Source of the DNA: Dyella_B sp036746095
GTDB lineage: Bacteria; Pseudomonadota; Gammaproteobacteria; Xanthomonadales; Rhodanobacteraceae
Length of the DNA stretch: 64,000 bases
Assembly: GCF_036746095.1 (NCBI RefSeq)
Contig: NZ_DAIOEU010000003.1
Span: forward strand, 124,001-188,000
Reading direction: 5' to 3'
Below, piece by piece: positions 40,188 to 48,280 of the stretch. Positions within the stretch are counted from its first letter, which is position 1. Every line of letters begins with the position of its first letter. The notes beneath the pieces are model-generated. The model was not told the origin of the DNA, made no database searches, and worked only from the letters and a program-made list of their open reading frames with translations. The translations under genes and the position numbers were made by a program.

Positions 40188-41141
40188 ATGTCGATACGAA
40201 CCGAGTGGCAGCGCCTGCAGCATTGGGCCGAACGTCGCTTGCCAGCCTTGACCCGGCATCGGCGCCAGGAAGACCTGCCGATCGAACTGCATCGCCGGCG
40301 CATCTACATCGTGCCGACCGGATTCGGCATGGCGTTCACCCTGCTGTTGCTGGTGATGATGGTCGGCAGCCTCAATTATTCGAACAACGCAGGGCTGTTG
40401 CTTACCTGCCTGCTTGGTGCAGCGACGTCGATCAGCATGCTGGTGGCGTTTCGCACCTTGAACGGTCTGCGCATACGCGGCGTGCGCGCGGGCCATGCCG
40501 TGGCAGGCGATCCGATCGACGTGACGTTCGATGTCGAAGCCCGGCATAAGCGCCAGGCCGTGCGGCTGGATATCGGCGAGGTGACACAGGCTTTCGATGT
40601 GAACGGCCGTGCCGACGTCACCGTCAGCATCCTTACCGAACATCGCGGCTGGCTGTCGATACCGCGCCTGCGCATCTGGACCACCTGGCCGATGGGCCTG
40701 TTTCGCGCATGGAGCTGGGTGAACCCGCATTACGCGGTGCTCGTGTGGCCACGGCCGGAAATCGGCGGTCCTGCTCCGGCATTGCCGCTGGAAGACCACC
40801 GCAGGCAGCGCCTGCATCGTGGCGAAGACCTCGCTTCGCTGCGCGATTACCGTAGCGGCGACTCCATGCGCCACGTTGCATGGAAGGCCAGCGCTCGGCA
40901 TGAAAACCTGCTGGTGAAAGACTACGAGCAACCCCAGGGCAATCAGGAATGGCGGCTGGATTGGCGCCACCTGCGCGGGCTCGACAACGAAGCGCGCATC
41001 GCGCGGCTCGCGCGCTGGTTGGGCGAAGCCCAGGCGCAAGGGCGGCAATGGAGCCTGTGGTTGCCCAGCGAGGCGATCGGCATCGGCGGTGGCCCCTCGC
41101 ATTACGCGCGCTGCATGAGCGCACTGGCCGTGATTCCATGA
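40188..41141 (+). CDS. DUF58 domain-containing protein
   Basis: Partner protein of MoxR ATPases. 317 residues; two membrane helices at about 42-62 and 66-86, then a beta-rich region and the DUF58 signature LHRGEDLASLRDYRSGDSMRHVAWKASARHENLLVKDYE near 205-245. AGGAAAC lies before the ATG at 40188-40190. It starts six bases after moxR and overlaps the transglutaminase gene by four, implying a single functional unit. The biochemical role is not established for the family. Confidence 0.9.
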   Translation: MSIRTEWQRLQHWAERRLPALTRHRRQEDLPIELHRRRIYIVPTGFGMAFTLLLLVMMVGSLNYSNNAGLLLTCLLGAATSISMLVAFRTLNGLRIRGVRAGHAVAGDPIDVTFDVEARHKRQAVRLDIGEVTQAFDVNGRADVTVSILTEHRGWLSIPRLRIWTTWPMGLFRAWSWVNPHYAVLVWPRPEIGGPAPALPLEDHRRQRLHRGEDLASLRDYRSGDSMRHVAWKASARHENLLVKDYEQPQGNQEWRLDWRHLRGLDNEARIARLARWLGEAQAQGRQWSLWLPSEAIGIGGGPSHYARCMSALAVIP

Positions 41142-43108
41142 TCCGCTGGCGGCAGGCCAAGCCTCATGTGCAGGAGCGGATCAGCGACCGCACGTTCGAT
41201 CTGCTATGCATCACTACCGCCTTTGTACTGGCGGTTCACGCCAGCCATCTGCCCATCGGGCTGACGCTGGGGCTGTTCGTGGCGCTTGCACTGCGCTGGT
41301 GGCAGCGCCGCTATCGGCCTGCACGCGTGCCCGGCTGGTTGAAACTGCCGCTGCTGGCCGTGCTGGTCGGCGCCGTCGTGCTTGGCTACGGCAACCTGTT
41401 CGGTCGCGAGCCCGGTTCGGCGCTCGCCGCGGGCTTGCTCGTCCTGAAGCTCACCGAAAGCGAAGCGCCGCGCGATGCGCGCGTCGCCGCCGCCTTCGCA
41501 TGCTTCCTGTTGATGGCCGCGTTGCTGTTCGGTCAAGGCATGGTGGCCACCTTCGTGGTAGCGCTCGGCCTGCTGCCGGCATTGACGACCTGGCGTTCGC
41601 TCGAACCCACGCAGGCTTCGCCCGCGCTGCCGCGCCAATTGCTGCCGGCGCTGGGGTTGTTGGGTGCCTCCTTGCCATTGGCGCTTGCCGCCTTCGTACT
41701 GGTTCCTCGGCTGAGTACACCGCTGTGGGGCAACAACAACCAGTCGGCGGCGCGCACCGGCCTCGCGGACCATATGTCGCCCAGCGAATTCAACGAACTG
41801 CTCACCGACGACACCGCCGCCATACGCGTGAGTTTCGAGGGGCCGCCGCCGCCGCAAGACAAGCGCTATTTCCGCGCCTTCGTGATGTGGAACTACGACG
41901 GCCGGGACTGGCAGCGATCCGAGCAGCCGCAAAGCACGTCCATACCAGTCGAAGCCGCCAAGACGATCCGCTACCACATCAGCCTGGAACCCACGCATCA
42001 GCACGTGCTACCTACGCTGGATGTGCCGCTGGCAGCGCCGGCGCAGTCGCAAGCGCATACGGACGGTGAAGTCTTTGCGGACAAGCCGATCGATGAAGTG
42101 CGGGAATACGACCTGCGCTCGGCGGTGAGCTACCGCTTGCAGCCGACCCTGGACATCGACACGCGCATGCATGCCCTGCAACTGCCGGACGGCTTCGACC
42201 CGCGCACCCACGCGCTCGCCGAGCAATGGCGCCAACGGTACGGGCGCGATAACGCGGCGATCATCCGGGCAGCCTTGAACATGTTCCATGACGACGGTTT
42301 CAGCTACACCCTGCTGCCGGCGCCGCTGGGCCGTAATGCGGTCGATGATTTTCTGTTCAGTACGCGCGAAGGTTTTTGCGAACACTACGCCTCCGCCTTC
42401 ACCGTGCTGATGCGCGCCGCGGGCATTCCCGCACGCGTGGTCACCGGCTTCCAGGGCGGGTTCTGGAACAACATGGGCCAGTACTTGCTGGTGCGCAATG
42501 CCGATGCGCATGCCTGGAGCGAGGTATGGCTGGAAGGGCGCGGCTGGGTGCGCGTCGATCCCACCGCGGCCGTGCGCCCGCAACGCATCTCCCTGGGTGC
42601 GGCCAGTGCCGCCGGCAATCAGCTGCCCTGGTATCAGGAGGGCTTCCTGGAATCGATGCGCAACCATTGGGACATCGTCAACCGATGGTGGAACCAAAGC
42701 GTTATCGGTTTCGACGCGTTGCGCCAGCGCGGACTACTGATCCCGTTCGGTATCCGCGAGGCAGACATCGGCCTGCTGACCAGGCTGCTGGTGATCTGCA
42801 TGGCGGCGTTCGGAGCATTGGGCCTGGCGTGGGCGTTGTGGCGTCGACCGGAAGGCGACCCGGCTCTCGCAGCACTGCGCTCGCTGGAACGCAAGCTTGC
42901 GCAAGCCGGCGTCATACGCCGGCGCAGCGAAGGGCCACAGCACTTCCTTCGTCGCGCCAGCCGTGCGCTACCCGGTCAACGCGCGGAACTGGACCATTTG
43001 ATGAGGTGCTATATCGAACTGCGCTACGCCACTCTCGAACCTTCCACGGAATACTTGCGCGCCTTCAGGCAGGCGGTACGGAATTTCCGCCCGCGCCGCA
43101 TGGTCTGA
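41138..43108 (+). CDS. TgpA-type membrane transglutaminase-like protein
   Basis: Membrane protein with a periplasmic transglutaminase-like domain; in Pseudomonas aeruginosa TgpA is essential. 656 residues from ATG 41138-41140, overlapping the DUF58 stop. About six N-terminal membrane helices (20-185), a DUF3488-type region, then the transglutaminase core with Cys414 (REGFCEHYASAF), His458 (DAHAWSEVW) and Asp474 (VRVDPT), one further helix near 545-565 and a DUF4129-like C-terminal helical domain. All three catalytic residues are intact. The physiological substrate is unknown. Confidence 0.92.
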   Translation: MIRWRQAKPHVQERISDRTFDLLCITTAFVLAVHASHLPIGLTLGLFVALALRWWQRRYRPARVPGWLKLPLLAVLVGAVVLGYGNLFGREPGSALAAGLLVLKLTESEAPRDARVAAAFACFLLMAALLFGQGMVATFVVALGLLPALTTWRSLEPTQASPALPRQLLPALGLLGASLPLALAAFVLVPRLSTPLWGNNNQSAARTGLADHMSPSEFNELLTDDTAAIRVSFEGPPPPQDKRYFRAFVMWNYDGRDWQRSEQPQSTSIPVEAAKTIRYHISLEPTHQHVLPTLDVPLAAPAQSQAHTDGEVFADKPIDEVREYDLRSAVSYRLQPTLDIDTRMHALQLPDGFDPRTHALAEQWRQRYGRDNAAIIRAALNMFHDDGFSYTLLPAPLGRNAVDDFLFSTREGFCEHYASAFTVLMRAAGIPARVVTGFQGGFWNNMGQYLLVRNADAHAWSEVWLEGRGWVRVDPTAAVRPQRISLGAASAAGNQLPWYQEGFLESMRNHWDIVNRWWNQSVIGFDALRQRGLLIPFGIREADIGLLTRLLVICMAAFGALGLAWALWRRPEGDPALAALRSLERKLAQAGVIRRRSEGPQHFLRRASRALPGQRAELDHLMRCYIELRYATLEPSTEYLRAFRQAVRNFRPRRMV

Positions 43109-43158
43109 ACATGGCGCAACGATGTAGCATGCACCCGCCCCAGATGGAGAAACACGTC

Positions 43159-43755
43159 ATGTCTCCCCTATACAGAATCATCAGTCTTGCAGCGCTTTCC
43201 ACCCTGTTGGCCGCGTGCGCCACGGTGCCGAAGCCGTTGCAGGGCAATTTCGCCCCCATCACCACTGCCAGCGTCCAGCAAGGCAGCACCGCCAACGGCA
43301 CGCAAGTGCGCTGGGGCGGCAGCATCATCAGCACCGAACCGAGCCAGAACGCTACCTGCTTCTATGTCTTGAGCCGCCCGCTCGACGATGAAGCCCGTCC
43401 GGTATCGGGCGACAACAGCAACACCCAGGGCCGCTTCGTGGCGTGCCGTCCCGGCTTCTACGATCCTGAAGTCTTCAAGCCCGGTCGCGAAATCTCCGTG
43501 ACGGGTGCGGTCCAAGGCACGGTCAGCCGCAAGGTCGGGGATTACGACTACGCTTACCCACGCGTCGAAGCCGATGTGGTCTACCTGTGGCCGAAGCGTC
43601 CGGTGGTGGTCGGTTATCCGTACGGTCCGGGCTGGTATGACCCCTTCTGGGGGCCCTCCTGGGGTCCGTATTGGGGTGGCCCTTACTGGGGCGGTTGGGG
43701 CGGCTGGGGCGGCTGGTACTCGCCGCGGGTGATCGTGGTTCATCGCCACCGCTGA
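43159..43755 (+). CDS. Slp-family outer membrane lipoprotein
   Basis: Starvation lipoprotein (Slp) family. ATG 43159-43161 (MSPLYRIISLAALSTLLAAC) with GGAG nine bases upstream; 198 residues. A lipobox LAAC puts the lipidated Cys at residue 20. The body has the VRWGGSIISTEPSQNATCFYVLSRPL and GREISVTGAVQGT segments of the family. The C-terminus is unusual: a low-complexity Trp/Gly/Tyr/Pro-rich stretch (repeats of WGPYWGG type) followed by VIVVHRHR. An ATG at 43144 is possible. Followed by a strong terminator. Confidence 0.88.
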   Translation: MSPLYRIISLAALSTLLAACATVPKPLQGNFAPITTASVQQGSTANGTQVRWGGSIISTEPSQNATCFYVLSRPLDDEARPVSGDNSNTQGRFVACRPGFYDPEVFKPGREISVTGAVQGTVSRKVGDYDYAYPRVEADVVYLWPKRPVVVGYPYGPGWYDPFWGPSWGPYWGGPYWGGWGGWGGWYSPRVIVVHRHR

Positions 43756-43777
43756 TCGGCGCAAGCAAACCACGATG

Positions 43778-43808
43778 AAAAACGCCGGCATCTGCCGGCG
43801 TTTTTCTT
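43778..43808. terminator. Bidirectional terminator between slp and hinT
   Basis: CGCCGGC (43783-43789) and GCCGGCG (43794-43800) form a stem with loop ATCT, flanked by five A on the left and TTTTTCTTT on the right. It serves the plus-strand lipoprotein gene and probably the convergent hinT operon. Confidence 0.9.
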
Positions 43809-43833
43809 TGCATGTCGCGAAGCAGGAAATGCA

Positions 43834-44178
43834 TCAACCCGGCGGCCAATGCATGCGTCGGCCCGCCAGCAGGTGCACATGCAGATGGAACACGGTCTGC
43901 CCGCCGTGTTCGTTGCAGTTGACCACCACACGGTAACCGTCCTTGTCGAAGGCTTGTGCCTTCGCGTAATTGGCGGCGGCAAGCATGAGCTTGCCAAGCA
44001 GTTCGGCATCCGCGGGCGTGGCGTCGTTCAAGGTGGCGAGTGCGCGCTTGGGCACGAACAACACGTGCACCGGCGCCTGCGGGTTGAGATCCTTGAAAGC
44101 GAGCACGTCGTCATTCTCGTAGACGATATCGGCCGGAATTTCGCGCCGGACGATCTTGCCGAAGATGGTGTCACCCAT
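43834..44178 (-). CDS. hinT: HIT-family purine nucleoside phosphoramidase
   Basis: HinT-type hydrolase of AMP-lysine-like phosphoramidates. The ATG 44176-44178 (MGDTIFGKIVRREIPADIVY) has GAGGAG upstream and gives 114 residues. The histidine triad is HLHVH at 98-102. The E-D-D-V-L-A-F-K-D-L-N-P-Q-A-P region is typical. It is the last gene of the dnaX-ybaB-recR-hinT group and lies ten bases after recR. Confidence 0.95.
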   Translation of the reverse strand: MGDTIFGKIVRREIPADIVYENDDVLAFKDLNPQAPVHVLFVPKRALATLNDATPADAELLGKLMLAAANYAKAQAFDKDGYRVVVNCNEHGGQTVFHLHVHLLAGRRMHWPPG

Positions 44179-44188
44179 GTGCGTCTCC

Positions 44189-44788
44189 TCAATCAATGGA
44201 TTGCCGGCTACCGAAGGCATGCGCCAAGGTGCCGCGATCTACATATTCCAACTCGCCCCCCAACGGCACGCCGTGCGCCAGCCGCGTCGGCCGAATGCCT
44301 GCCGCGCGTGCAAGCTGGGCCAGATAGTGCGCCGTCGCCTCGCCTTCCACGGTGGGATTGGTGGCAAGAATCAGTTCTTCCACTTCGCCTTCGGCCAAGC
44401 GCTCGGTCAGCAGCCCGAGGCCGAGCTCCTCCGGTCCCAGGCCATCCAGCGGTGACAAACGTCCCATCAAGACGAAGTACTGGCCGCGATAACCGGTCGC
44501 CTGTTCGATGGCGGCAAGATCGGTGGGCGATTCCACCACGCACAGCACGTGCCGGTCGCGGCTGCTGCTCGCGCAAATGGCGCACACCGTCGTTTCGCTG
44601 AAGTTGCGGCAGCGCGTGCAATGGCCGATTTTCTGCATCGCCTGCTGCAGCACACTGGCCAGCTTCAGCCCGCGCTCGCGTTCGCGCTCCAGCAGGTGGA
44701 ACGCCATCCGCTGTGCGCTCTTGCCGCCGACACCCGGAAGGCAGCGCAAGGCTTCGATGAGTTCAGTGAGGAGGGGCGAGGAGCTCAT
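44189..44788 (-). CDS. recR: Recombination mediator RecR
   Basis: Works with RecF and RecO to load RecA on gapped DNA. 199 residues: an N-terminal helix-hairpin-helix with LPGVGGKSAQRMAFHLL, zinc ligands Cys 57, 60, 69 and 72, and a Toprim domain with VVESPTDLAAIE and ILATNPTVEGEATAHYL. Standard ybaB-recR order with dnaX. A perfect 9-bp hairpin lies in the 37-base gap before it (44799-44821). Confidence 0.98.
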   Translation of the reverse strand: MSSSPLLTELIEALRCLPGVGGKSAQRMAFHLLERERERGLKLASVLQQAMQKIGHCTRCRNFSETTVCAICASSSRDRHVLCVVESPTDLAAIEQATGYRGQYFVLMGRLSPLDGLGPEELGLGLLTERLAEGEVEELILATNPTVEGEATAHYLAQLARAAGIRPTRLAHGVPLGGELEYVDRGTLAHAFGSRQSID

Positions 44789-44798
44789 GGTTTCGCTT

Positions 44799-44821
44799 GT
44801 TCCCTCTTCGGGAGAGGGAAC
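44799..44821. repeat. Short palindrome in the ybaB-recR gap
   Basis: GTTCCCTCT (44799-44807) pairs exactly with AGAGGGAAC (44813-44821), loop TCGGG. The core resembles the CTCTCCCC-type modules at 2159-2260. It would be a stem in the recR leader, about ten bases before the recR start. Confidence 0.55.
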
Positions 44822-44825
44822 GGCA

Positions 44826-45149
44826 TCAAAACGGCATCTTGAACCCGGCCGGCAAATTCATGCCGGCGGTGATGCCGCCCAGCTTGTTCTTGCTCGCTTC
44901 GGCCACCTTGTTGACCGCATCGTTGATGGCGGCAGCGACCAGATCTTCAGCCATTTCCGGATCGTCGGCAAACAATTGGCGGTCGATCTGCACGCGGCGC
45001 ACTTCATGCGCCCCCGTCATCAAGACGCTGACCAGGCCGCCCCCGGAGGTGCCGGTGACCTCAAGCTTGGCGATTTCTTCCTGCGCGCGCTTCATGTCTT
45101 CCTGCATGCGCTGCGCCTGCTGCATCAGCTGGCCAAGTTGTCCTCTCAT
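44826..45149 (-). CDS. ybaB: YbaB/EbfC nucleoid-associated protein
   Basis: Small DNA-binding protein that bridges DNA and affects nucleoid structure. 107 residues: N-terminal helix MRGQLGQLMQQAQRMQEDMK, then TGTSGGGLVSVLMTGAHEVRRVQID and a C-terminal helix with PEMAEDLVAAAINDAVNKV. Located between dnaX and recR, its conserved place. ATG 45147-45149. Confidence 0.97.
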   Translation of the reverse strand: MRGQLGQLMQQAQRMQEDMKRAQEEIAKLEVTGTSGGGLVSVLMTGAHEVRRVQIDRQLFADDPEMAEDLVAAAINDAVNKVAEASKNKLGGITAGMNLPAGFKMPF

Positions 45150-45167
45150 AACACGTGTACTCCAACA

Positions 45168-46850
45168 TCAGGGTTCAAAAGGTTTGACGGATTGCGGCAC
45201 CACGCGCGCACCGAACTCGCGCTTCAGCGTCTGCACCAGCGGATCGCCCTCGATCGAGGCCTCGGCCGCCGATTGCGCCGCGCTGCGTGCTTCGGCCGCA
45301 CGCGCCGCCGGCGTATGCGCAGCGCCATGACTGTCTTCGACGAAGCGCAGGCGAATCGGTTCGCCCATCGCTTCGCTGAGCCGGTCGGCGATCTGGCTCA
45401 CGATCGGTTCGACCGCCAGATGCATGTGCGTGGGTTGCAAGGCGAGCACCAGCGTATGCCCTTCCCGGCCGCGAAGTGCCGAGTTTTGCGCGAGCTGGCC
45501 GAGCGGGCCGCGCAGATCGGCGCGCCGGATCAGTGCTTCCCAATCGGGCAAGCCACCCGGGCTGGCAACGCGTTGAGGGGCCTCCACGGGTGGCGCAGCA
45601 GGCGCGGCATGCTCGCGTTGCGGTGTGGGTGGCCCCGAATGCGCAGGGGGCGCGGCGCGCATGCTTGGCGCGGGCGCCCCCGCAGATGCCGGTGGCGCAG
45701 CGGGCTGACGCGATGGCGCAGGCGAACGTTGACCGCCCGATGCCGCGACCGGTGCCGCGTCGTCGCCGGGGCGAAACGCCAGCATGCGCAACAAAGCCAT
45801 CTCGAAACCGGTGCGCGTGTCAGGCGCAAGCGACAGGTCGCGGCGGCCAGCGGTGGCGATCTGGTAATAGAGCTGCACGTCTTCGGGCGTCATGCGCTCG
45901 GCCAGGCTGGTCAAGGCCGGGTCATCACCCTCGTTCTGATCGAGCCGGTAACCGGGTACGAGCTGCAGCAGCTGGATGCGATGCAGCGATGCAGCCAGAT
46001 CGTCCAGCACGCTGCCGAAATCCGGCGAGAACGACGCGATGCGCGTGCATTCGGCCATCAGCTGTTGGCCATCGCCGGCCGCAAGTGCATCGAGCAAGCC
46101 AAGCACCTGTCCACGCTCGACGCTGCCGAGCATGGCGCGCACGTCGTCCGCCTTCAGCGTGCCGCCGCCATAGGCGATCGCCTGGTCCAGCAGCGAGAGG
46201 CCGTCACGCATCGAGCCATCCGCCGCGCGGGAAAGCTCCACGATGGCCGCATCGTCGTATTCCAGATGCTCGGCGCCGAGGATGTGGCGCATCTGGCCGG
46301 CGATCTGATCCGGCAGCAGGCGCTTGAGGTTGAAGCGCAGGCAGCGCGACAGCACCGTCACCGGCAGCTTTTGCGGATCGGTGGTGGCGAGCAGGAACTT
46401 CACGTGCGGCGGCGGCTCTTCCAGCGTCTTCAACAAGGCGTTGAAGGCGGGCTTGGAGAGCATGTGCACTTCGTCCACCAGATAGACCTTGAAGCGGCCG
46501 CGCGCCGGTGCGTACTGCGCGTTCTCGATCACCTCGCGCACGTCGTCCACGCCGGTGTTGCTGGCGGCGTCGATTTCCAGCAGATCCACGAAGCGGCCGG
46601 CGTCGACCGCCGTGCATACCGCGCATTCGCCGCAGGGATCGGCCGATTCACCGCGCTCGCAGTTCAGCGACTTGGCGAAGATGCGCGCGATGGTGGTCTT
46701 GCCCACGCCGCGCGTGCCGGTGAACAGATAGGCGTGGTGCATGCGCCCGCTATCCAGGGCGTTGGTGAGGGCGCGTACGACATGCTCCTGACCGACGAGT
46801 TCGGCGAACTTGCGGGGGCGCCACTTACGCGCGAGTACCTGATAGGACAT
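45168..46850 (-). CDS. dnaX: DNA polymerase III subunit tau/gamma
   Basis: Clamp-loader ATPase and organiser of the replisome. 560 residues; Walker A GTRGVGKT at 45-52, zinc Cys 64, 73, 76 and 79, Walker B in VYLVDEVHML, sensor SRCLRFNLKRL. A Pro/Ala-rich linker (about 370-425) leads to the tau C-terminal domain. No obvious A-rich slippery site for a gamma frameshift product was seen, unlike E. coli. It lies downstream of the SRP RNA gene. Confidence 0.97.
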   Translation of the reverse strand: MSYQVLARKWRPRKFAELVGQEHVVRALTNALDSGRMHHAYLFTGTRGVGKTTIARIFAKSLNCERGESADPCGECAVCTAVDAGRFVDLLEIDAASNTGVDDVREVIENAQYAPARGRFKVYLVDEVHMLSKPAFNALLKTLEEPPPHVKFLLATTDPQKLPVTVLSRCLRFNLKRLLPDQIAGQMRHILGAEHLEYDDAAIVELSRAADGSMRDGLSLLDQAIAYGGGTLKADDVRAMLGSVERGQVLGLLDALAAGDGQQLMAECTRIASFSPDFGSVLDDLAASLHRIQLLQLVPGYRLDQNEGDDPALTSLAERMTPEDVQLYYQIATAGRRDLSLAPDTRTGFEMALLRMLAFRPGDDAAPVAASGGQRSPAPSRQPAAPPASAGAPAPSMRAAPPAHSGPPTPQREHAAPAAPPVEAPQRVASPGGLPDWEALIRRADLRGPLGQLAQNSALRGREGHTLVLALQPTHMHLAVEPIVSQIADRLSEAMGEPIRLRFVEDSHGAAHTPAARAAEARSAAQSAAEASIEGDPLVQTLKREFGARVVPQSVKPFEP

Positions 46851-46937
46851 GCGTTAACGCTGCTTGGGTCTAAAGAGCGATTGTGCCAAGTCCAGGGTGG
46901 CAAGTCATGCGAACCGAGCGGCGCCCGAAAAGGTGGC

Positions 46938-47041
46938 GGCCCCGCCAGCCACACCCCGGCACCCGAATCATTCGCTACCGTTGCTTCCTTCCGGACCTGG
47001 CGGGGTTTGCGAACTATCGTCGCGGGGGGACCGACGGGGCC
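46938..47041 (-). ncRNA. ffs: 4.5S signal recognition particle RNA
   Basis: RNA scaffold of the bacterial SRP, binding Ffh for cotranslational membrane targeting. The conserved tetraloop hairpin region AGGTCCGGAAGGAAGCA is present on the minus strand. The ends GGCCCCG (47035-47041) and CGGGGCC (46938-46944) pair and set a length near 104 bases. It stands directly upstream of dnaX, a common place in proteobacteria. Exact ends are estimated from pairing. Confidence 0.92.
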
Positions 47042-47107
47042 ACCATAGGGGTGGGCATCGAAGCCCTGGATGCACGTCGGTTCAGCAACCGTCGCTCATC
47101 TCGTTGA

Positions 47108-47247
47108 ATTTGGCGGAGAGAGAGGGATTGTTCGGCCCGTCCTTGGGCCTCACCCCTCCGCGCTCCGGGGCCAGCCTTCGGCTGTCCAAATTCGTTCCAG
47201 ACGAATTTGTCGAACCAAGAGGGTTCTCACCCTCTCTCTCATCCGTG
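47108..47247. repeat. Partial tRNA-Ser 3' end copy in a structured element
   Basis: The 19 bases at 47111-47129 (TGGCGGAGAGAGAGGGATT) are identical to the CCA/acceptor/T-arm start of tRNA-Ser at 47296-47314, in the same orientation, 185 bases away. An approximate inverted copy of its core (ACCCTCTCTCTCATCCG) ends the segment near 47231-47247, and two smaller hairpins lie between (CAGCC/GGCTG and AAATTCGT/ACGAATTT). This looks like an att-site remnant or a small mobile palindrome, without any integrase. Confidence 0.55.
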
Positions 47248-47295
47248 TTCTTACAACTTTGCGCCAGCTTCCAAGCCGTCGCATCTTTCAATATC

Positions 47296-47388
47296 TGGCG
47301 GAGAGAGAGGGATTCGAACCCTCGATACGGGGATAAGCCGTATACACACTTTCCAGGCGTGCTCCTTCAACCACTCGGACATCTCTCC
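47296..47388 (-). tRNA. tRNA-Ser (GGA)
   Basis: 93-base class II tRNA with an encoded CCA (47296-47298) and discriminator G. Acceptor GGAGAGA pairs with TCTCTCC; the anticodon loop CTGGAAA gives GGA, reading UCC and UCU. A long variable arm and T-arm GAGGGTTCGAATCCCTC are clear. A promoter candidate lies 40 bases upstream. Confidence 0.96.
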
Positions 47389-47434
47389 GCACGCAAAAAC
47401 CATCTTGCCGGTGGGAGACCGGCAAAGAAGCGGA

Positions 47435-47463
47435 AGAATAGCCGTTAGCCGTCTGACGGACAA
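47435..47463 (-). promoter_or_regulatory. Putative promoter of tRNA-Ser
   Basis: On the minus strand TTGTCC (47458-47463) and TATTCT (47435-47440) are spaced 17 bases apart, with transcription starting near 47428. A short CCGGT/ACCGG hairpin lies in the leader. Confidence 0.5.
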
Positions 47464-47521
47464 GAGCGCAGTCCCCTCAACCAAAAACGTGGGGATAGAT
47501 CAGGGTTTGCACCATGATCAA

Positions 47522-48280
47522 TCATCCCGCGTCCGGCCTTGGCGGCACCGGTTCGGCTAACGCCACTCGTTCCCCTGCCCGCGCAACGCGATACCCACGC
47601 GCCATCAACGCATCGCCATCTGCCTTGCTGCCGTAGTGATAAAGCACCAGGCGCGCGCGCAATCCGTCGTCATACTCGCGCTCGATATCGTCAACACCCG
47701 TATGCGAGGGATTGCCCACCAGACCGCAGTCATGCGCGATCACCTCCGACCCACCCGCGTACTGCATCAACACTTCGGGAATGGGACGCGTGTCACCGGT
47801 AAACGCGAAACTGTCCTGCAAGGCCAAACCAAATGACGTCCCTGGGCGATGGTGCCGGGTGGCAAACACATCGAACCAGACACCATCCAGCCAGAAACCA
47901 CGCGAACATGGCACCAGTCGAAAGGCCTCCCAATAATTCACGCCACCCTCGGCCAGCACGCCGGGGTAATCCGCCACCCGCGCCTGCAACCACGGCACCA
48001 GTGCCGCATGCGCAAACACGCGCGTTTTTCCACGCAAGCTGTCGTCGAACCACACGCGCGTGAACAATCGTTCCAATCCGCCGACGTGATCCATGTGCGT
48101 GTGGGTGATGTAGAGATTTCGCGGCTGTTCGCCATACGCGGCGACATAGCGATCGAGCGTGTCGGGACCGCAATCGACCAGCAGCAGCGGCTTGCTATCG
48201 CGTTCCACCACCGCGGATGACGACCCCAGTTCCACCGCATGCGCGGCGCCGGTGCCGAGAAAATTCAGATGCCAGCTCAT
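47522..48280 (-). CDS. MBL-fold metallo-hydrolase
   Basis: Metallo-beta-lactamase fold protein of the RNase Z/phosphonate-hydrolase-like type. ATG 48278-48280 (MSWHLNFLGTGAAHA) overlaps the kdkA stop by four bases; 252 residues. The metal motif THTHMDHVGG, a second HDCGLVGNPSHTG motif and VLYHYGSK near the C-terminus supply metal ligands. The substrate is unknown. It is not long enough or marked enough to call RNase Z. Tight coupling to the Kdo kinase suggests a linked but unproven envelope role. Confidence 0.85.
   Translation of the reverse strand: MSWHLNFLGTGAAHAVELGSSSAVVERDSKPLLLVDCGPDTLDRYVAAYGEQPRNLYITHTHMDHVGGLERLFTRVWFDDSLRGKTRVFAHAALVPWLQARVADYPGVLAEGGVNYWEAFRLVPCSRGFWLDGVWFDVFATRHHRPGTSFGLALQDSFAFTGDTRPIPEVLMQYAGGSEVIAHDCGLVGNPSHTGVDDIEREYDDGLRARLVLYHYGSKADGDALMARGYRVARAGERVALAEPVPPRPDAG

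Noticed and set aside
42376..43158. Upstream extension of the Slp lipoprotein frame
   Set aside because: The frame runs through tgpA out of phase and is Arg/Gly-rich; the lipoprotein signal peptide and ribosome binding site fix the start at 43159.
45168..46850. Programmed frameshift in dnaX for a gamma product
   Set aside because: No A-rich slippery heptamer with downstream stem was seen in the region where it would be expected.
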